DNA of 64,000 nucleotides, taken from positions 1,619,928 to 1,683,927 of the forward strand of contig NZ_BMZB01000001.1 of the NCBI RefSeq assembly GCF_014652575.1, in the 5' to 3' direction. The position numbers and the translations under genes were made by a program. The notes under the pieces are model-generated. The model was given only the letters and a program-made list of their open reading frames with translations, was not told where the DNA came from and made no database searches. Origin of the DNA: Asticcacaulis endophyticus (lineage in GTDB: Bacteria; Pseudomonadota; Alphaproteobacteria; Caulobacterales; Caulobacteraceae). Positions 43,446 through 52,755 of the stretch are shown in pieces. Within the stretch, counting starts at the first letter, position 1; each line of letters starts with the position of its first letter.

Positions 43446-44888
43446 CTACTCGGCAGCTATATCGGCTGCATAGTCAGCCGGTTTGGGCCGCCACGCAATA
43501 CGGCTTTGGGCCGCATCAAACGCCCACGGACGTTTCAACCCGCTCAAGGCTTCGGCTACCGCCAACCCGGATTGCAGACCGTCTTCGTGAAAGCCATGAC
43601 CCATCCACGCCCCGCAGAACCATGTCCGGCGTACGCCCTGAATAAGCCCGATATGTTGCTGTGACTTGAGGGCGCGGGCATTAAACAGCGGGTGGTCAAA
43701 CTCGGCCACCGATATGATCTTGGCCGGATCAACCGGCGTGACCGGATTGAGGGTCACAAAATAATCGGTATCGGTGTTCAGGTTCTGAAGCCGGTTCATC
43801 CAGTAGCTGACGCAGAGCTGACGGTCATGGTCCGCGCCCTTACCAATATAGTTCCAGCTTGACCATGCATGGCGGCGCTTGGGCATCAGGTTCGCGTCGG
43901 TATGCAGGACCACCGTGTTGGGCGTATAGCTGATGCCGCCTAAGATATCGGTTTCCATATCATCCGGGTCACCGAGCATGGCCAGCGTATCAGGCGTATG
44001 AGTGGCGAAAATCACATGATCAAAGCGGTGAGCGCGGTCTTGCTCATCGATCACGATCACTTCGCGCTCATGGCGGATCACGGTTCGGATGGCGGTGTTG
44101 GTGACGATGCGGTCTGTGAATGTCGCCGTCAATTTTTCGACATAGGCCTGAGAGCCGTTCGTCACCGTCCGCCACGGCACGCGGTCTTTCAGGCGCAGCA
44201 GGCCGTGATTTTCAAAGAACGCAATGAAGGCCTTGAGCGGATAGTCCATGATCTCGCGCGCCGAGGTCGACCAGATCGCCGCCGCTTGTGGCAGCAGGTG
44301 ATCATCGATAAACGCCCGGCCATAACGCTTATCGGTCAGGTACTCGCCCAATGTATAGCTGTCGGAGGTCAGGGCCTTGGTATCAATCGGCGCATGTTTG
44401 TAAAAGCGCATGATGTCCGACAGCAGGCTCAAAAACCGCGGACGGATCAGGTTGCGGCGCTGAGCAAACAGGCCATTCAAACTGGTTGAGGCATACTCCA
44501 GGTGCCCCGGTCCATCCTGATCGACACTGACACCGAACGACATGTCAGACGGCTCATGGGCCACGCCCAAATGATCAAACAAATTCAAAAGGTTGGGGTA
44601 ACAAGGGTTGTTAAAGACAATAAAACCCATATCGATCCACAGCGGATCTTCGGTGGTGCCGGCATTAAAGCTGTGGGAATGGCCGCCGGGTTTAGCGGCT
44701 TTTTCAAACACAGTCAGGTCGTAACTATCTTTCAGCATCCACGCTGCCGACAGACCGGCAATGCCGGTACCGATGATGGCGACCCTTTGGCGATCCTCAC
44801 CCAGCGGCATGCGGCTGAAGCTGAAATCAGCGTGAGGGCCATGCTGGTCAAACGGCTTGATAGGATCATAGATATGGCTGTCGGACAT
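43446..44888 (-). CDS. FAD-dependent oxidoreductase, amine-oxidase-like
   Basis: A 480-residue flavoprotein. The dinucleotide-binding motif VAIIGTGIAGLSAAWML (near residue 36) and EKAAKPGGHSHSF (near 60) match the family that sits with DUF1365 in stress islands. DMGFIVFNNPCYPNLLNLF and ATHTPDTLAML are further family marks. From known homologues it may oxidise or desaturate fatty acyl chains, but the substrate is not shown here. It is the first gene of the minus-strand unit. The start codon is about 23 bp beyond the predicted transcription start. Confidence 0.85.
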   Translation of the reverse strand: MSDSHIYDPIKPFDQHGPHADFSFSRMPLGEDRQRVAIIGTGIAGLSAAWMLKDSYDLTVFEKAAKPGGHSHSFNAGTTEDPLWIDMGFIVFNNPCYPNLLNLFDHLGVAHEPSDMSFGVSVDQDGPGHLEYASTSLNGLFAQRRNLIRPRFLSLLSDIMRFYKHAPIDTKALTSDSYTLGEYLTDKRYGRAFIDDHLLPQAAAIWSTSAREIMDYPLKAFIAFFENHGLLRLKDRVPWRTVTNGSQAYVEKLTATFTDRIVTNTAIRTVIRHEREVIVIDEQDRAHRFDHVIFATHTPDTLAMLGDPDDMETDILGGISYTPNTVVLHTDANLMPKRRHAWSSWNYIGKGADHDRQLCVSYWMNRLQNLNTDTDYFVTLNPVTPVDPAKIISVAEFDHPLFNARALKSQQHIGLIQGVRRTWFCGAWMGHGFHEDGLQSGLAVAEALSGLKRPWAFDAAQSRIAWRPKPADYAADIAAE

Positions 44889-44917
44889 GCACGGGCCTCA
44901 CGGTTAGACTTACTCAA

Positions 44918-44947
44918 CCTATACGCCGCCCTCTCGCGCATGGATCA
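44918..44947 (-). promoter_or_regulatory. ECF-type promoter of the FAD oxidoreductase/DUF1365 unit
   Basis: Read on the minus strand: TGATCC, 18 bases, TATAGG. The element and spacing are the same as in the divergent promoter at 44973-45002 and fit the RpoE/ECF11 class known from Rhodobacter (TGATCC-N18-TA). Confidence 0.6.
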
Positions 44948-44972
44948 AGCGGCATATTTTTTTACGCTTGCG

Positions 44973-45002
44973 TGATCTGTCTGAAATCGCGTGCCGTACT
45001 AA
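44973..45002 (+). promoter_or_regulatory. ECF-type promoter of the sigma factor operon
   Basis: TGATCT (44973-44978), 18 bases, TACTAA (44997-45002). It would place the transcription start near the ATG at 45008, so translation may be leaderless or start at ATG 45020. Confidence 0.6.
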
Positions 45003-45007
45003 CCGTC

Positions 45008-45685
45008 ATGAAACAGCGCATGTCGACCCTGACCCTGGACCCCGACGCCTTCACCGCGGAAGGGTTTGACGTGCGCCCTCAGATTGGCGCATCATACATT
45101 ATGTCTCATGACGACCTGCGTGCCGCCACGGTAGAGGCCCTGATCCTGAAAATCGCCGTTGACCGCGACCGAGCGGCCTATGCGAGGTTGTTCTCGCAGT
45201 TTGCCCCAAAGCTCAAGGCCTTCATGATGGGGCGGGGCATGAACGCGTCTGAGGCCGAAGATCTGGCGCAGGACACGCTGTTGAATGTCTGGCGTAAAGC
45301 CCATTATTTCGACCCGCACAAGGCGCAGGGCTCGACCTGGATTTACGCCATCGCCCGCAATCTGCGCATTGATAATCTGCGTAAGCTACAGCGCGTCAAG
45401 GAACTGCCAGAAGACCTGTGGGCGCCGGAACCCGACCGCGCCGCCGATGACGCAGTGATTACCGCTCAGTCGGTAAAGTCCATGGCCGCCCTGATGCAGA
45501 ACCTGCCGCCGGAGCAGATGGAAGTCATCCGGCTGTCGTTTTTTGAAGACCTGTCCCATGGTGAAATTGCCGCCGCCCTGTCGATACCGCTGGGCACCGT
45601 GAAATCGAGACTGCGTCTGGCCATGATGCGCCTCAAAAGCGCGTATGAGGCCTCGCTCGCCAAAGACCCTGTGTTAAGATCATGA
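45008..45685 (+). CDS. rpoE: ECF sigma factor, RpoE/ECF11-like
   Basis: A 225-residue sigma factor. Region 2 is DLAQDTLLNVWRKAHYFDPH (near 90) with WIYAIARNLRIDNLRK, and region 4 is MEVIRLSFFEDLSHGEIAAA then IPLGTVKSRLRLAMMRLK. Its stop overlaps the start of the ChrR gene (ATGA), so the pair is coupled. Sigma factors of this group direct the singlet-oxygen response in Rhodobacter and Caulobacter. The start was set at ATG 45008 because the promoter lies just upstream; the open frame from 44972 includes the promoter. Confidence 0.88.
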   Translation: MKQRMSTLTLDPDAFTAEGFDVRPQIGASYIMSHDDLRAATVEALILKIAVDRDRAAYARLFSQFAPKLKAFMMGRGMNASEAEDLAQDTLLNVWRKAHYFDPHKAQGSTWIYAIARNLRIDNLRKLQRVKELPEDLWAPEPDRAADDAVITAQSVKSMAALMQNLPPEQMEVIRLSFFEDLSHGEIAAALSIPLGTVKSRLRLAMMRLKSAYEASLAKDPVLRS

Positions 45686-46341
45686 GTAGCGTTATGCACC
45701 ACCCCGCCACTGAACTTTTGCTGGACTATCATAACGGCCGGATGCCGCGCGGGCAGGGCCTGACCGTGCGCGCCCATGTTGAGGCCTGCGCCGAATGTCG
45801 TGCCCAACTGAGGCTGTTTGACGTGATCGGCGCGGCCTTGCTTGAGGACACGGACGGCGTTGAGATGTCAGCCGATGCACTCGATCTGGCGCTGGCGCGC
45901 ATTGAACGGCCGGAAGAGACCGTGTCTCAGCCCACTGCCAAACCTGCCAAGCCTAAGCCCTATCTCGAAGGGATCGCCCTTCCGGCGGGCCTTAAACCGC
46001 AGGATTTCAAGCCGCGTTATTGGGCGGCGCCAGGTGTGTGGATTGCCTCGCTGGATAATGAAACCGACGGCGCGCATACCTATCTGATGGGTGTTAAGGG
46101 CGGCATGAACATGCCCGACCATGACCATAAGGGCCTTGAACTAACCCTAGTGCTGACCGGGCGTTTTTCTGATGTTGGCGGGGATTATCTGCCCGGCGAT
46201 CTGGTGGCGCAGGCACCGGGCGATATTCACGCTCCGGCGATTGCGGGCGGGCAGGAGTGCATCTGCCTGATTTCGGCCTTGGCGCCGATTGCGCCCAAGA
46301 CCTTGCTGGGTAAGCTGCTTAAACCGTTTGCGCGGATTTAG
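45682..46341 (+). CDS. chrR: ChrR-type zinc anti-sigma factor with cupin domain
   Basis: A 219-residue protein. The N-terminal anti-sigma domain shows the zinc-binding set His7, His32, Cys36 and Cys39 (H-x3-C-x2-C), in the same spacing as Rhodobacter ChrR. The C-terminal cupin (about 110-205) keeps a metal site in DHDHKGLEL and GDIHAP. It should hold the sigma factor until singlet oxygen or a related signal releases it. The cupin is the sensing part in ChrR. Both metal sites are intact, so it looks functional. DUF2177 starts two bases after its stop. Confidence 0.9.
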   Translation: MSSVMHHPATELLLDYHNGRMPRGQGLTVRAHVEACAECRAQLRLFDVIGAALLEDTDGVEMSADALDLALARIERPEETVSQPTAKPAKPKPYLEGIALPAGLKPQDFKPRYWAAPGVWIASLDNETDGAHTYLMGVKGGMNMPDHDHKGLELTLVLTGRFSDVGGDYLPGDLVAQAPGDIHAPAIAGGQECICLISALAPIAPKTLLGKLLKPFARI

Positions 46342-46343
46342 AG

Positions 46344-46766
46344 ATGACCAGATTTGCCCTCAGCTACAGCGCGGTATTCATCGTTTTTGCGATACTTGAT
46401 TTTCTGTGGCTGTCAAATATGGCCGGGCGGATTTACCGGCCTATGATGGGCGATTTGTTGCTGGAAAAATTTAATGTCCCGCCCGCGATCCTGTTTTACA
46501 TTCTGTATGTCTTTGGCCTGACCTGGTTTGCGGTCTATCCGGCGGCCAGCGGTCAGGTCAGCCCCTATGGTTTATCGCCGCTCATGTCAGCCGTGACTAA
46601 TGGTTTTATGGTCGGGCTTATCGGTTATGGCACCTATAATCTTACCGCGTTAGCCGTGGTAAAAAACTGGTCAGCGCCATTATCATACATAGACATCGGC
46701 TGGGGCGCTGTGGCCAGTGCGGTAGCATCCGGTATCGCTTTTTTGTGTCTTCGTCTCATTAAATAA
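46344..46766 (+). CDS. DUF2177 family membrane protein
   Basis: A 140-residue protein with about four hydrophobic segments, consistent with DUF2177, a small family repeatedly found in RpoE-ChrR or fatty-acid modification islands. Marks are LDFLWLSNMAGRIYRPM near the N-terminus and GLIGYGTYNLTALAVVKNW in the second half. It follows chrR by two bases and is followed by the cfa-like gene 39 bp later, so all belong to the sigma operon. Confidence 0.8.
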   Translation: MTRFALSYSAVFIVFAILDFLWLSNMAGRIYRPMMGDLLLEKFNVPPAILFYILYVFGLTWFAVYPAASGQVSPYGLSPLMSAVTNGFMVGLIGYGTYNLTALAVVKNWSAPLSYIDIGWGAVASAVASGIAFLCLRLIK

Positions 46767-46805
46767 GTTATATTTGCCTCATACATAGAGGAAGGGTGCC
46801 TGCGT

Positions 46806-48068
46806 ATGCTCACGTCACCAGTAAACCACTCTGCGTCAGATACATCCGCGCGCACATCACCTGCGCTTAAGCCTGCAGATATGTCGATCTTACCGGCGGC
46901 GTTTCGCAAAAGTCTGAAAATTCTCAATAAAAACTGGCGCAAAGGCCGGCTGGATATTATCTTTCCGAATGGTGGCGTCTGGTCGCTTACGGGGGTAGAA
47001 GAGGGGCCTTCGGCACAGTTGCAGGTAAAGAATACCCGCTTTATCCGCCGGGTGATGGCGTCGGGCGATATCGGCTTTTGCGACGGATACCGCGAAGGCG
47101 AATGGGATACACCTGATCTGGCGGCTCTGTTGACCGTGCTGAGCCACAACCTTGATAAGCTTAAGATACTGCTGGTCGGCAATCCGCTGGTGCGGGCGTT
47201 CAACAATATCGTCCACGCCTTCAATAAAAACACCAAAGAGGGTTCCAAACGCAATATTTTCGCCCACTATGATCTCGGCAATGATTTTTATGGTCAGTGG
47301 CTTGACCCCAGCATGACCTATTCGTCGGCCCTGTTTGGTACCGAAACCGATCTGGAAAGCGCGCAGACGGCCAAATATGCAGCCCTTGCCAAACTGGTTG
47401 ATCTCAAACCCGGCCAGCACGTGCTCGAAATCGGCTGCGGGTGGGGGGGATTCGCCCAGTACGCCGCGCAAACCGTCGGGGCCAAGGTCACCTGCCTGAC
47501 CATATCACCCGCGCAGGCCGATTATGCCATCGCGCGCATGAAACGGCACGGGCTCGATAATCTTGTGGATATCCGTCTGATGGATTACCGCGATGTCGAG
47601 GGCGAATTTGACGCCATTGTCTCCATTGAGATGTTCGAGGCGGTCGGCGAAGCCTATTGGGATGCCTATTTCGATCAGGTCAAAGCGCGGCTTAAACCCG
47701 GCGGTAAGGCGGGCCTTCAGATCATCACCATCCGCGATGACCTGTTTGATGAATACCGTCAGCGTTCGGATTTTATTCAAAAATATATCTTCCCCGGCGG
47801 CATGTTGCCAAGCCTTGCAAAGCTTAAAGACCAGGCGGCGCGCGTGGGTCTGTCACCGCTTAAAACCTATGGGTTTGCGCTCGATTACGCCCACACACTA
47901 AAACTGTGGGCGCAGCGGTTTGAGGCGGCGTGGAAGGCGGGCCGCATCAGCGGTTTTGACGGGCCTTTCCGTAAGCAGTGGCTGTTTTATCTGGCCTATT
48001 GCGAAGCCGGTTTCCGCACCGGCCGCACCGATGTCATCCACTTCGGACTGCAACGCCCCAGAGTCTAA
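46806..48068 (+). CDS. cfa: Cyclopropane-fatty-acyl-phospholipid synthase family methyltransferase
   Basis: A 420-residue SAM-dependent enzyme that methylates unsaturated acyl chains in phospholipids. The SAM motif is HVLEIGCGWGGFAQYAAQ, preceded by FAHYDLGNDFYGQWLDPSMT and TYSSALF, and followed by ISPAQADYAIARM and VSIEMFEAVGE. The N-terminal 100 residues carry the lipid-binding region of Cfa. In Rhodobacter the corresponding gene is part of the RpoE regulon, and some paralogues work in furan or other modified fatty acid synthesis; whether this makes cyclopropane or another product is not shown. Last gene of the sigma operon. Confidence 0.9.
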   Translation: MLTSPVNHSASDTSARTSPALKPADMSILPAAFRKSLKILNKNWRKGRLDIIFPNGGVWSLTGVEEGPSAQLQVKNTRFIRRVMASGDIGFCDGYREGEWDTPDLAALLTVLSHNLDKLKILLVGNPLVRAFNNIVHAFNKNTKEGSKRNIFAHYDLGNDFYGQWLDPSMTYSSALFGTETDLESAQTAKYAALAKLVDLKPGQHVLEIGCGWGGFAQYAAQTVGAKVTCLTISPAQADYAIARMKRHGLDNLVDIRLMDYRDVEGEFDAIVSIEMFEAVGEAYWDAYFDQVKARLKPGGKAGLQIITIRDDLFDEYRQRSDFIQKYIFPGGMLPSLAKLKDQAARVGLSPLKTYGFALDYAHTLKLWAQRFEAAWKAGRISGFDGPFRKQWLFYLAYCEAGFRTGRTDVIHFGLQRPRV

Positions 48069-48145
48069 AGGCGAAAAGAGCCTTGTTTTGACTCACCTGT
48101 CAGGCTACGAGCTTAGATCGTAGTCAATAACCATCGGGGCCTTAA

Positions 48146-48802
48146 ATGGGGGTGTCGGCGTTCAGTCCGCAGTCTCTTGATACCCCGGCCGGGGGCAAGG
48201 TGACGGATAAGGGCAGCACATCGCGTCATAAGGGCGGAGCCATTACGCTGGTCCGTCATGGCGAGCCAGCATTGTCACGGCGGGTCAAACTGACCGCCAA
48301 AGGCTATGGCGAATGGTGGGCACGCTATGAGGTAGGGGGGCTGCTCGAAGGCCAGCAACCACCGCAGGTGCTCAAAGACTATATTGCTCGCGCCCGCTAT
48401 TTGCTGTCATCGACCCGTCAGAGAGCACTTGAAACCGCGCGCATGGCCTGTGGTGAGCGTGAGTTTGAGTCGCTGGATCTGTTTATCGAAGCCCCCTTGC
48501 CGCCGCCGAATTTTCCCGACAGCCTAACCTTCAGCCCCAAGCACTGGGGGGCGATTTCGCGCTTCTGGTGGTGGGCGTTCAACAACCACAAAGGGCAGGA
48601 AACCCGCCGTCAGGCTGAGGTACGCGCCCGCAAAGCCGCCGATTTCCTGCTGGAGCGGGCGAGCGGCGGCGATGAAGTCGTGCTCTTGGCCCACGGCTAT
48701 TTCAACTACATGATTTCGCGCGAGCTTAAGCGCTCCGGCTACGCCAAAACCCATGAGCAGGGCTTTAAATATTGGGGCTGCCGCCGGTACGAAGCGCGCT
48801 GA
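48146..48802 (+). CDS. Histidine phosphatase family protein
   Basis: A 218-residue phosphatase of the phosphoglycerate-mutase-like superfamily. The nucleophile motif is ITLVRHGEP (about residues 33-41), with SSTRQRALETA in the middle and the second histidine in VVLLAHGYFNYM. The N-terminal 30 residues are low-complexity and may be disordered. Substrate unknown. It lies alone between the sigma operon and xseB. Confidence 0.8.
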   Translation: MGVSAFSPQSLDTPAGGKVTDKGSTSRHKGGAITLVRHGEPALSRRVKLTAKGYGEWWARYEVGGLLEGQQPPQVLKDYIARARYLLSSTRQRALETARMACGEREFESLDLFIEAPLPPPNFPDSLTFSPKHWGAISRFWWWAFNNHKGQETRRQAEVRARKAADFLLERASGGDEVVLLAHGYFNYMISRELKRSGYAKTHEQGFKYWGCRRYEAR

Positions 48803-48899
48803 TCAGCGGTCTGTTAGACCCTAAACAGGGTTGATATGGTGAAATTTAGGGCTTAAAGCCTGTTACGAATATATCGCCGCAAGAGAATTTATCCGCGCC

Positions 48900-49148
48900 A
48901 TGACCGAAGCTGTAAACGATATTTCCGCCTTGTCTTTTGAGGACGCTTTAAGCCAGCTTGAAAAGGTCGTGCAAAAGCTTGAGTCGGGTGCGGCGCCACT
49001 GGAAGAATCGCTAAAGCTCTACACCTACGGGGCAGAGCTGAAAAAGCACTGCGAAAAGCGCCTTGAGGACGCCCGTATTCAGGTCGAAAAAATATCCCTG
49101 TCCAAAACCGGGCAGGTCGAAGGGGTTGCCCCCGCAGAGTTCAATTAA
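48900..49148 (+). CDS. xseB: Exodeoxyribonuclease VII small subunit
   Basis: An 82-residue subunit with the family helix SFEDALSQLEKVVQKLESGAA... and a second helix (LYTYGAELKKHCEKRLEDA). With XseA it degrades single-stranded DNA. Its large subunit is not in the window. Gene order xseB-ispA-dxs is common in bacteria and present here, so it is probably the first gene of an isoprenoid operon. Confidence 0.93.
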   Translation: MTEAVNDISALSFEDALSQLEKVVQKLESGAAPLEESLKLYTYGAELKKHCEKRLEDARIQVEKISLSKTGQVEGVAPAEFN

Positions 49149-49211
49149 TACAGCGCTTTGTCGCGCGCTCATGTGACGCCTTAAATGAGAAAGATCTAAG
49201 CCTTGACCCTG

Positions 49212-50114
49212 ATGGCCGCCAATTCCGACCTTCCTCCCTTGCGCCAGCGTATGCAGGAAACGGCGGATTTGGTGACCATGGCGCTGGATGAGCTTTTGCC
49301 GCGCGCCGACGGGCCGGAGCAGCGTTTGACCGAGGCCATGCGCTATGCGGCTCTGGGGCCGGGTAAGCGCTTGCGGCCGTTCTTTGCGCTGGAAACCGGG
49401 CGTTTGTTCGATGTCGATGAGCGGGCCGTGCTGCGGGCCGCCTGTGCCCTTGAGTGCATCCATGCCTATAGCCTCATTCACGATGACCTGCCGTGCATGG
49501 ACGATGACGATATCCGCCGTGGGCAGTTGACCGTCCACCGCGCCTATGACGAAGCGACCGCCGTGCTGGCGGGTGATGCCCTGCAAAGCGTGGCGTTTGA
49601 GATCATGGCGTCGGAAGACACCCACGAAGACCCGCTGGTGCGCTGCGACCTGGTGACACGTCTGGCGCAGGCGTCGGGGGCGCACGGCATGGCGGGCGGT
49701 CAGATGATCGACCTGATCGGTGTGTCGGATGACATGGGGGGCGTGGCGCGGATGCAGCGCCTGAAAACCGGCGCTTTGATCGTGTTTGCCTTTGAAATTC
49801 CGCTGATCATTGCCGATGCCGGTGATCGCGAATCCCACGCCCTGACGCACTTTGCGCAGGATCTGGGGTTGGCCTATCAGATTGCCGATGATTTGCTTGA
49901 TGTCGAAGGCGACCCTGATCTGCTGGGCAAGGCCACCGGCGGTAAGGATGCCGCCAAGGGCAAGACCAATTTTGTGACCCTGCTCGGCGTCGAAGAGGCC
50001 AAGGCGCGGGTCAAAATTCTGGCCGATCAGGCCAAGTCGCGGCTCGATATGTTTGGATCGGATGCGAGGTTTTTGCGCGAAAGTGTTGATTTTGTGCTTA
50101 ATCGCCAGAGTTGA
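49212..50114 (+). CDS. ispA: Polyprenyl (farnesyl/geranyl) diphosphate synthase IspA
   Basis: A 300-residue prenyltransferase that elongates DMAPP with IPP. The first aspartate-rich motif is [15 protein letters not shown], the second DDLLDVEGD; the basic [13 protein letters not shown] and [11 protein letters not shown] are conserved too. The ATG at 49212 is preferred; a TTG at 49203 is possible. It lies between xseB and dxs, as in many genomes. Confidence 0.93.
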   Translation: MAANSDLPPLRQRMQETADLVTMALDELLPRADGPEQRLTEAMRYAALGPGKRLRPFFALETGRLFDVDERAVLRAACALECIHAYSLIHDDLPCMDDDDIRRGQLTVHRAYDEATAVLAGDALQSVAFEIMASEDTHEDPLVRCDLVTRLAQASGAHGMAGGQMIDLIGVSDDMGGVARMQRLKTGALIVFAFEIPLIIADAGDRESHALTHFAQDLGLAYQIADDLLDVEGDPDLLGKATGGKDAAKGKTNFVTLLGVEEAKARVKILADQAKSRLDMFGSDARFLRESVDFVLNRQS

Positions 50115-50199
50115 TAGCTGAAGCCAGCGCGTATCGCCGCAAATGAGGCGATAATTTAGTTATTTCAAAGCGATTCAAAAATCTATATTCTTAAGCGTA

Positions 50200-52125
50200 A
50201 TGAATATGTCGTCAGTAACGCCCGTCCTCGACACCCTGTCCCCGCCTGAGCGCATTAGGTCTTTGAGCTTTCATGATCTGAAAGCGCTGGCCGATGAGGT
50301 GCGTCTGGAAACCATCGAGGTGGTCTCAAAAACCGGCGGCCATCTGGGCTCGGCGCTCGGCGTGGTCGAATTGACGGTGGCTCTGCACCATGTCTTTGAA
50401 ACCCCTAAAGATATTCTGATCTGGGACGTGGGCCATCAGACCTATCCCCATAAGCTGCTGACCGGACGGCGTGATCGTATCCGCACCCTGCGTCAGGGCG
50501 GTGGGCTGTCGGGTTTCACCAAGCGGTCTGAGAGCGAATATGACCCGTTCGGCGCAGCCCATGCGGCCACGTCCATTTCGGCAGCGCTGGGGTTTTGCGC
50601 CGCCCGCGACCTGCAGGGTAAGGACAACCGCGTCGTAGCGGTGATTGGCGACGGCTCGATGTCGGCAGGCATGGCCTATGAGGCGATGAACAATGCCTGC
50701 GAGACGACCAAGAGCCTGACCGTCATCCTCAATGACAACGATATGTCGATTGCCCCGCCGGTCGGCGGCATGAGTGCGTACCTGGCCAATCTCGTTTCCG
50801 GCGGGGCCTATCAATCGTTCCGCAAGTTCGGAAAATCGGTCGCTGAGCGCCTGCCGCGCCCATTGTTCGAGGCCGCGCGCAAGGCAGAAGAATTTACCCG
50901 CGGCATGGTCACCGGGGGTACGTTTTTCGAGGAACTGGGTTTCTATTACGTTGGCCCGATCGACGGCCACAATATGGAACACCTGCTGGCTGTGCTCAAA
51001 AAAGCTCATTCGATCACGGACCGCCCGGTGCTGGTCCATGTGGTGACGCAAAAGGGTAAGGGCTATGTCCACGCCGAAAGTGCGGCCGACAAATATCACG
51101 GTGTCGCCAAGTTCGATGTGGTCACCGGTGAGCAGTCAAAGCCCAAGGCCAATGCCCCCAGCTACACCGATGTGTTTGCCTCGGAACTGATCAAACGCGC
51201 CCGCATAGACCCGAAAATCGTTGGCATCACGGCGGCCATGCCATCGGGCACCGGCCTTGATCGTTTTGCCGAGATTTTCCCGGATCGCACCTTTGATGTC
51301 GGCATTGCCGAACAGCACGCGGTCACCTTTGCGGCCGGTCTGGCGGCCGATGGCATGAAACCGTTCTGCGCCATCTATTCGACCTTTTTGCAGCGTGGCT
51401 ATGATCAGGTGGCGCACGATGTCGCCTTGCAGGATCTGCCGGTGCGCTTTGCTATTGATCGGGCTGGACTGGTCGGGGCCGATGGCGCCACCCACGCGGG
51501 CACGTTCGATGTCGGATACCTAGGGGCCTTGCCGGGCATGGTCTTGATGGCCGCGTCCGATGAAGCCGAACTAGCCGCCATGATTGCCACCGCCACCGCC
51601 TATGATGACGGCCCCTCGGCCTTCAGATATCCGCGCGGCGAAGGCACAGGGGCGGTGATCCCCGAACTGGCCGAAGCTCTGCCGATCGGCAAAGGCCGGA
51701 TTGTGCGCGAAGGCTCAAAAGTCGCCATCCTGTCGCTGGGCGCGCGCTTGAGTGAAGCGCTCAAAGCCGCTGACATTCTGGCCGCCAAGGGACTATCCAC
51801 CACGGTGGCCGATGCCCGCTTTGCTAAGCCGCTCGACAAAGACCTGATCCGCCAACTGGCTAAACACCATGAATGCCTGATCACCGTCGAAGAAGGCGCT
51901 GTTGGCGGTTTCGGGGCGTTTGTTCTGCATTTTCTGGCCGAAGAGGGCGCGCTGGATGCGGGCCTTAAGATCCGTACCCTGACCCTGCCGGATCGGTTCC
52001 AGGATCACGATAAGCCCGACGCTATGTACGCAGATGCGGGCCTTGATGCGGAAGGGATTGCCATTGCGGCCTTGCAGGCGCTGGGTTTCAGCGAGTCCGA
52101 AATTGTTAAGCTGGCCAAGGCATAA
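50200..52125 (+). CDS. dxs: 1-deoxy-D-xylulose-5-phosphate synthase
   Basis: A 641-residue thiamine-diphosphate enzyme that makes DXP from pyruvate and glyceraldehyde 3-phosphate, the first step of the MEP pathway. Motifs are the TPP-binding [17 protein letters not shown] (near 151), [14 protein letters not shown], the transketolase active-site segment [17 protein letters not shown], and [12 protein letters not shown] (near 430). It follows ispA and is the last gene of the operon. Starts at 50200 or 50206; neither has a clear ribosome-binding site. Confidence 0.95.
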   Translation: MNMSSVTPVLDTLSPPERIRSLSFHDLKALADEVRLETIEVVSKTGGHLGSALGVVELTVALHHVFETPKDILIWDVGHQTYPHKLLTGRRDRIRTLRQGGGLSGFTKRSESEYDPFGAAHAATSISAALGFCAARDLQGKDNRVVAVIGDGSMSAGMAYEAMNNACETTKSLTVILNDNDMSIAPPVGGMSAYLANLVSGGAYQSFRKFGKSVAERLPRPLFEAARKAEEFTRGMVTGGTFFEELGFYYVGPIDGHNMEHLLAVLKKAHSITDRPVLVHVVTQKGKGYVHAESAADKYHGVAKFDVVTGEQSKPKANAPSYTDVFASELIKRARIDPKIVGITAAMPSGTGLDRFAEIFPDRTFDVGIAEQHAVTFAAGLAADGMKPFCAIYSTFLQRGYDQVAHDVALQDLPVRFAIDRAGLVGADGATHAGTFDVGYLGALPGMVLMAASDEAELAAMIATATAYDDGPSAFRYPRGEGTGAVIPELAEALPIGKGRIVREGSKVAILSLGARLSEALKAADILAAKGLSTTVADARFAKPLDKDLIRQLAKHHECLITVEEGAVGGFGAFVLHFLAEEGALDAGLKIRTLTLPDRFQDHDKPDAMYADAGLDAEGIAIAALQALGFSESEIVKLAKA

Positions 52126-52148
52126 AAACGGCACCGGTTAGGGTGCCG
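52124..52148 (-). terminator. Hairpin between dxs and rcnB-like gene
   Basis: Stem CGGCACC / GGTGCCG with a six-base loop, followed on the minus strand by TTTTTA. It probably serves the minus-strand rcnB-like gene, which ends 10 bp away. Confidence 0.7.
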
Positions 52149-52157
52149 CTCTTTAAG

Positions 52158-52520
52158 TTATCTCGTTATAATAATGGTGGCAATGACGCCGGTGGCAACG
52201 GCAGCTAAGACGTAGCGGTTATCAATCTGACGCCATTCATAGCCACGGGGCGGGGCTTTCAGCTTTTTATGCTTACGGTAATCGACCGGCTTGCCGCGCT
52301 GCCAGTCATTGTAGGCAACATAGCCGCCTTTTTTGTAGCTCGACTTATCGTGCTTGTGCCAGCCCTTGGGCGGCCCGCGTCTGTCATCATGGCGGGCTTC
52401 AGTCTTGCCCTTAACCTGCTCATGACGGTCATCAGGACGCGGTTGCGCCATAGCGGTGCCGCTGAGGCCTGCGGATGCCATCATGATGGCCATCATCGAT
52501 GCGGCGAATATCTGTTTCAT
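52158..52520 (-). CDS. RcnB-like periplasmic protein
   Basis: A 120-residue secreted protein with a signal peptide (cleavage near AMA, about residue 25) and a C-terminal RcnB domain (GYEWRQIDNRYVLAAVATG). The middle is rich in Lys, His and Arg (HEQVKGKTEARHDDRRGPP). RcnB in E. coli modulates Ni/Co efflux; homologues are common and often untested. The ATG at 52520 follows AAGGAGA; the six-codon longer frame begins with a TTG. Confidence 0.8.
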   Translation of the reverse strand: MKQIFAASMMAIMMASAGLSGTAMAQPRPDDRHEQVKGKTEARHDDRRGPPKGWHKHDKSSYKKGGYVAYNDWQRGKPVDYRKHKKLKAPPRGYEWRQIDNRYVLAAVATGVIATIIITR

Positions 52521-52755
52521 AGGGTCTCTCCTTTTCAATACTGTGTTCCGATGCCCTTACAATGATCCTTGCCCTATGAACCCTATCTGAATGTTCCAAG
52601 GTCTTAGTGTGTTGGTTTTATTTATGATTTGAAATATTTGCCGGTAATGTGGTCAGGCCCACAATCCGCAAATCGTTCTTTTCGATACTATCTGCGTTTG
52701 ACAGCGAAGCGCTTAACGCTAAGCTCAGGGTTTTGCTGTGGTATGGGGATCGATC

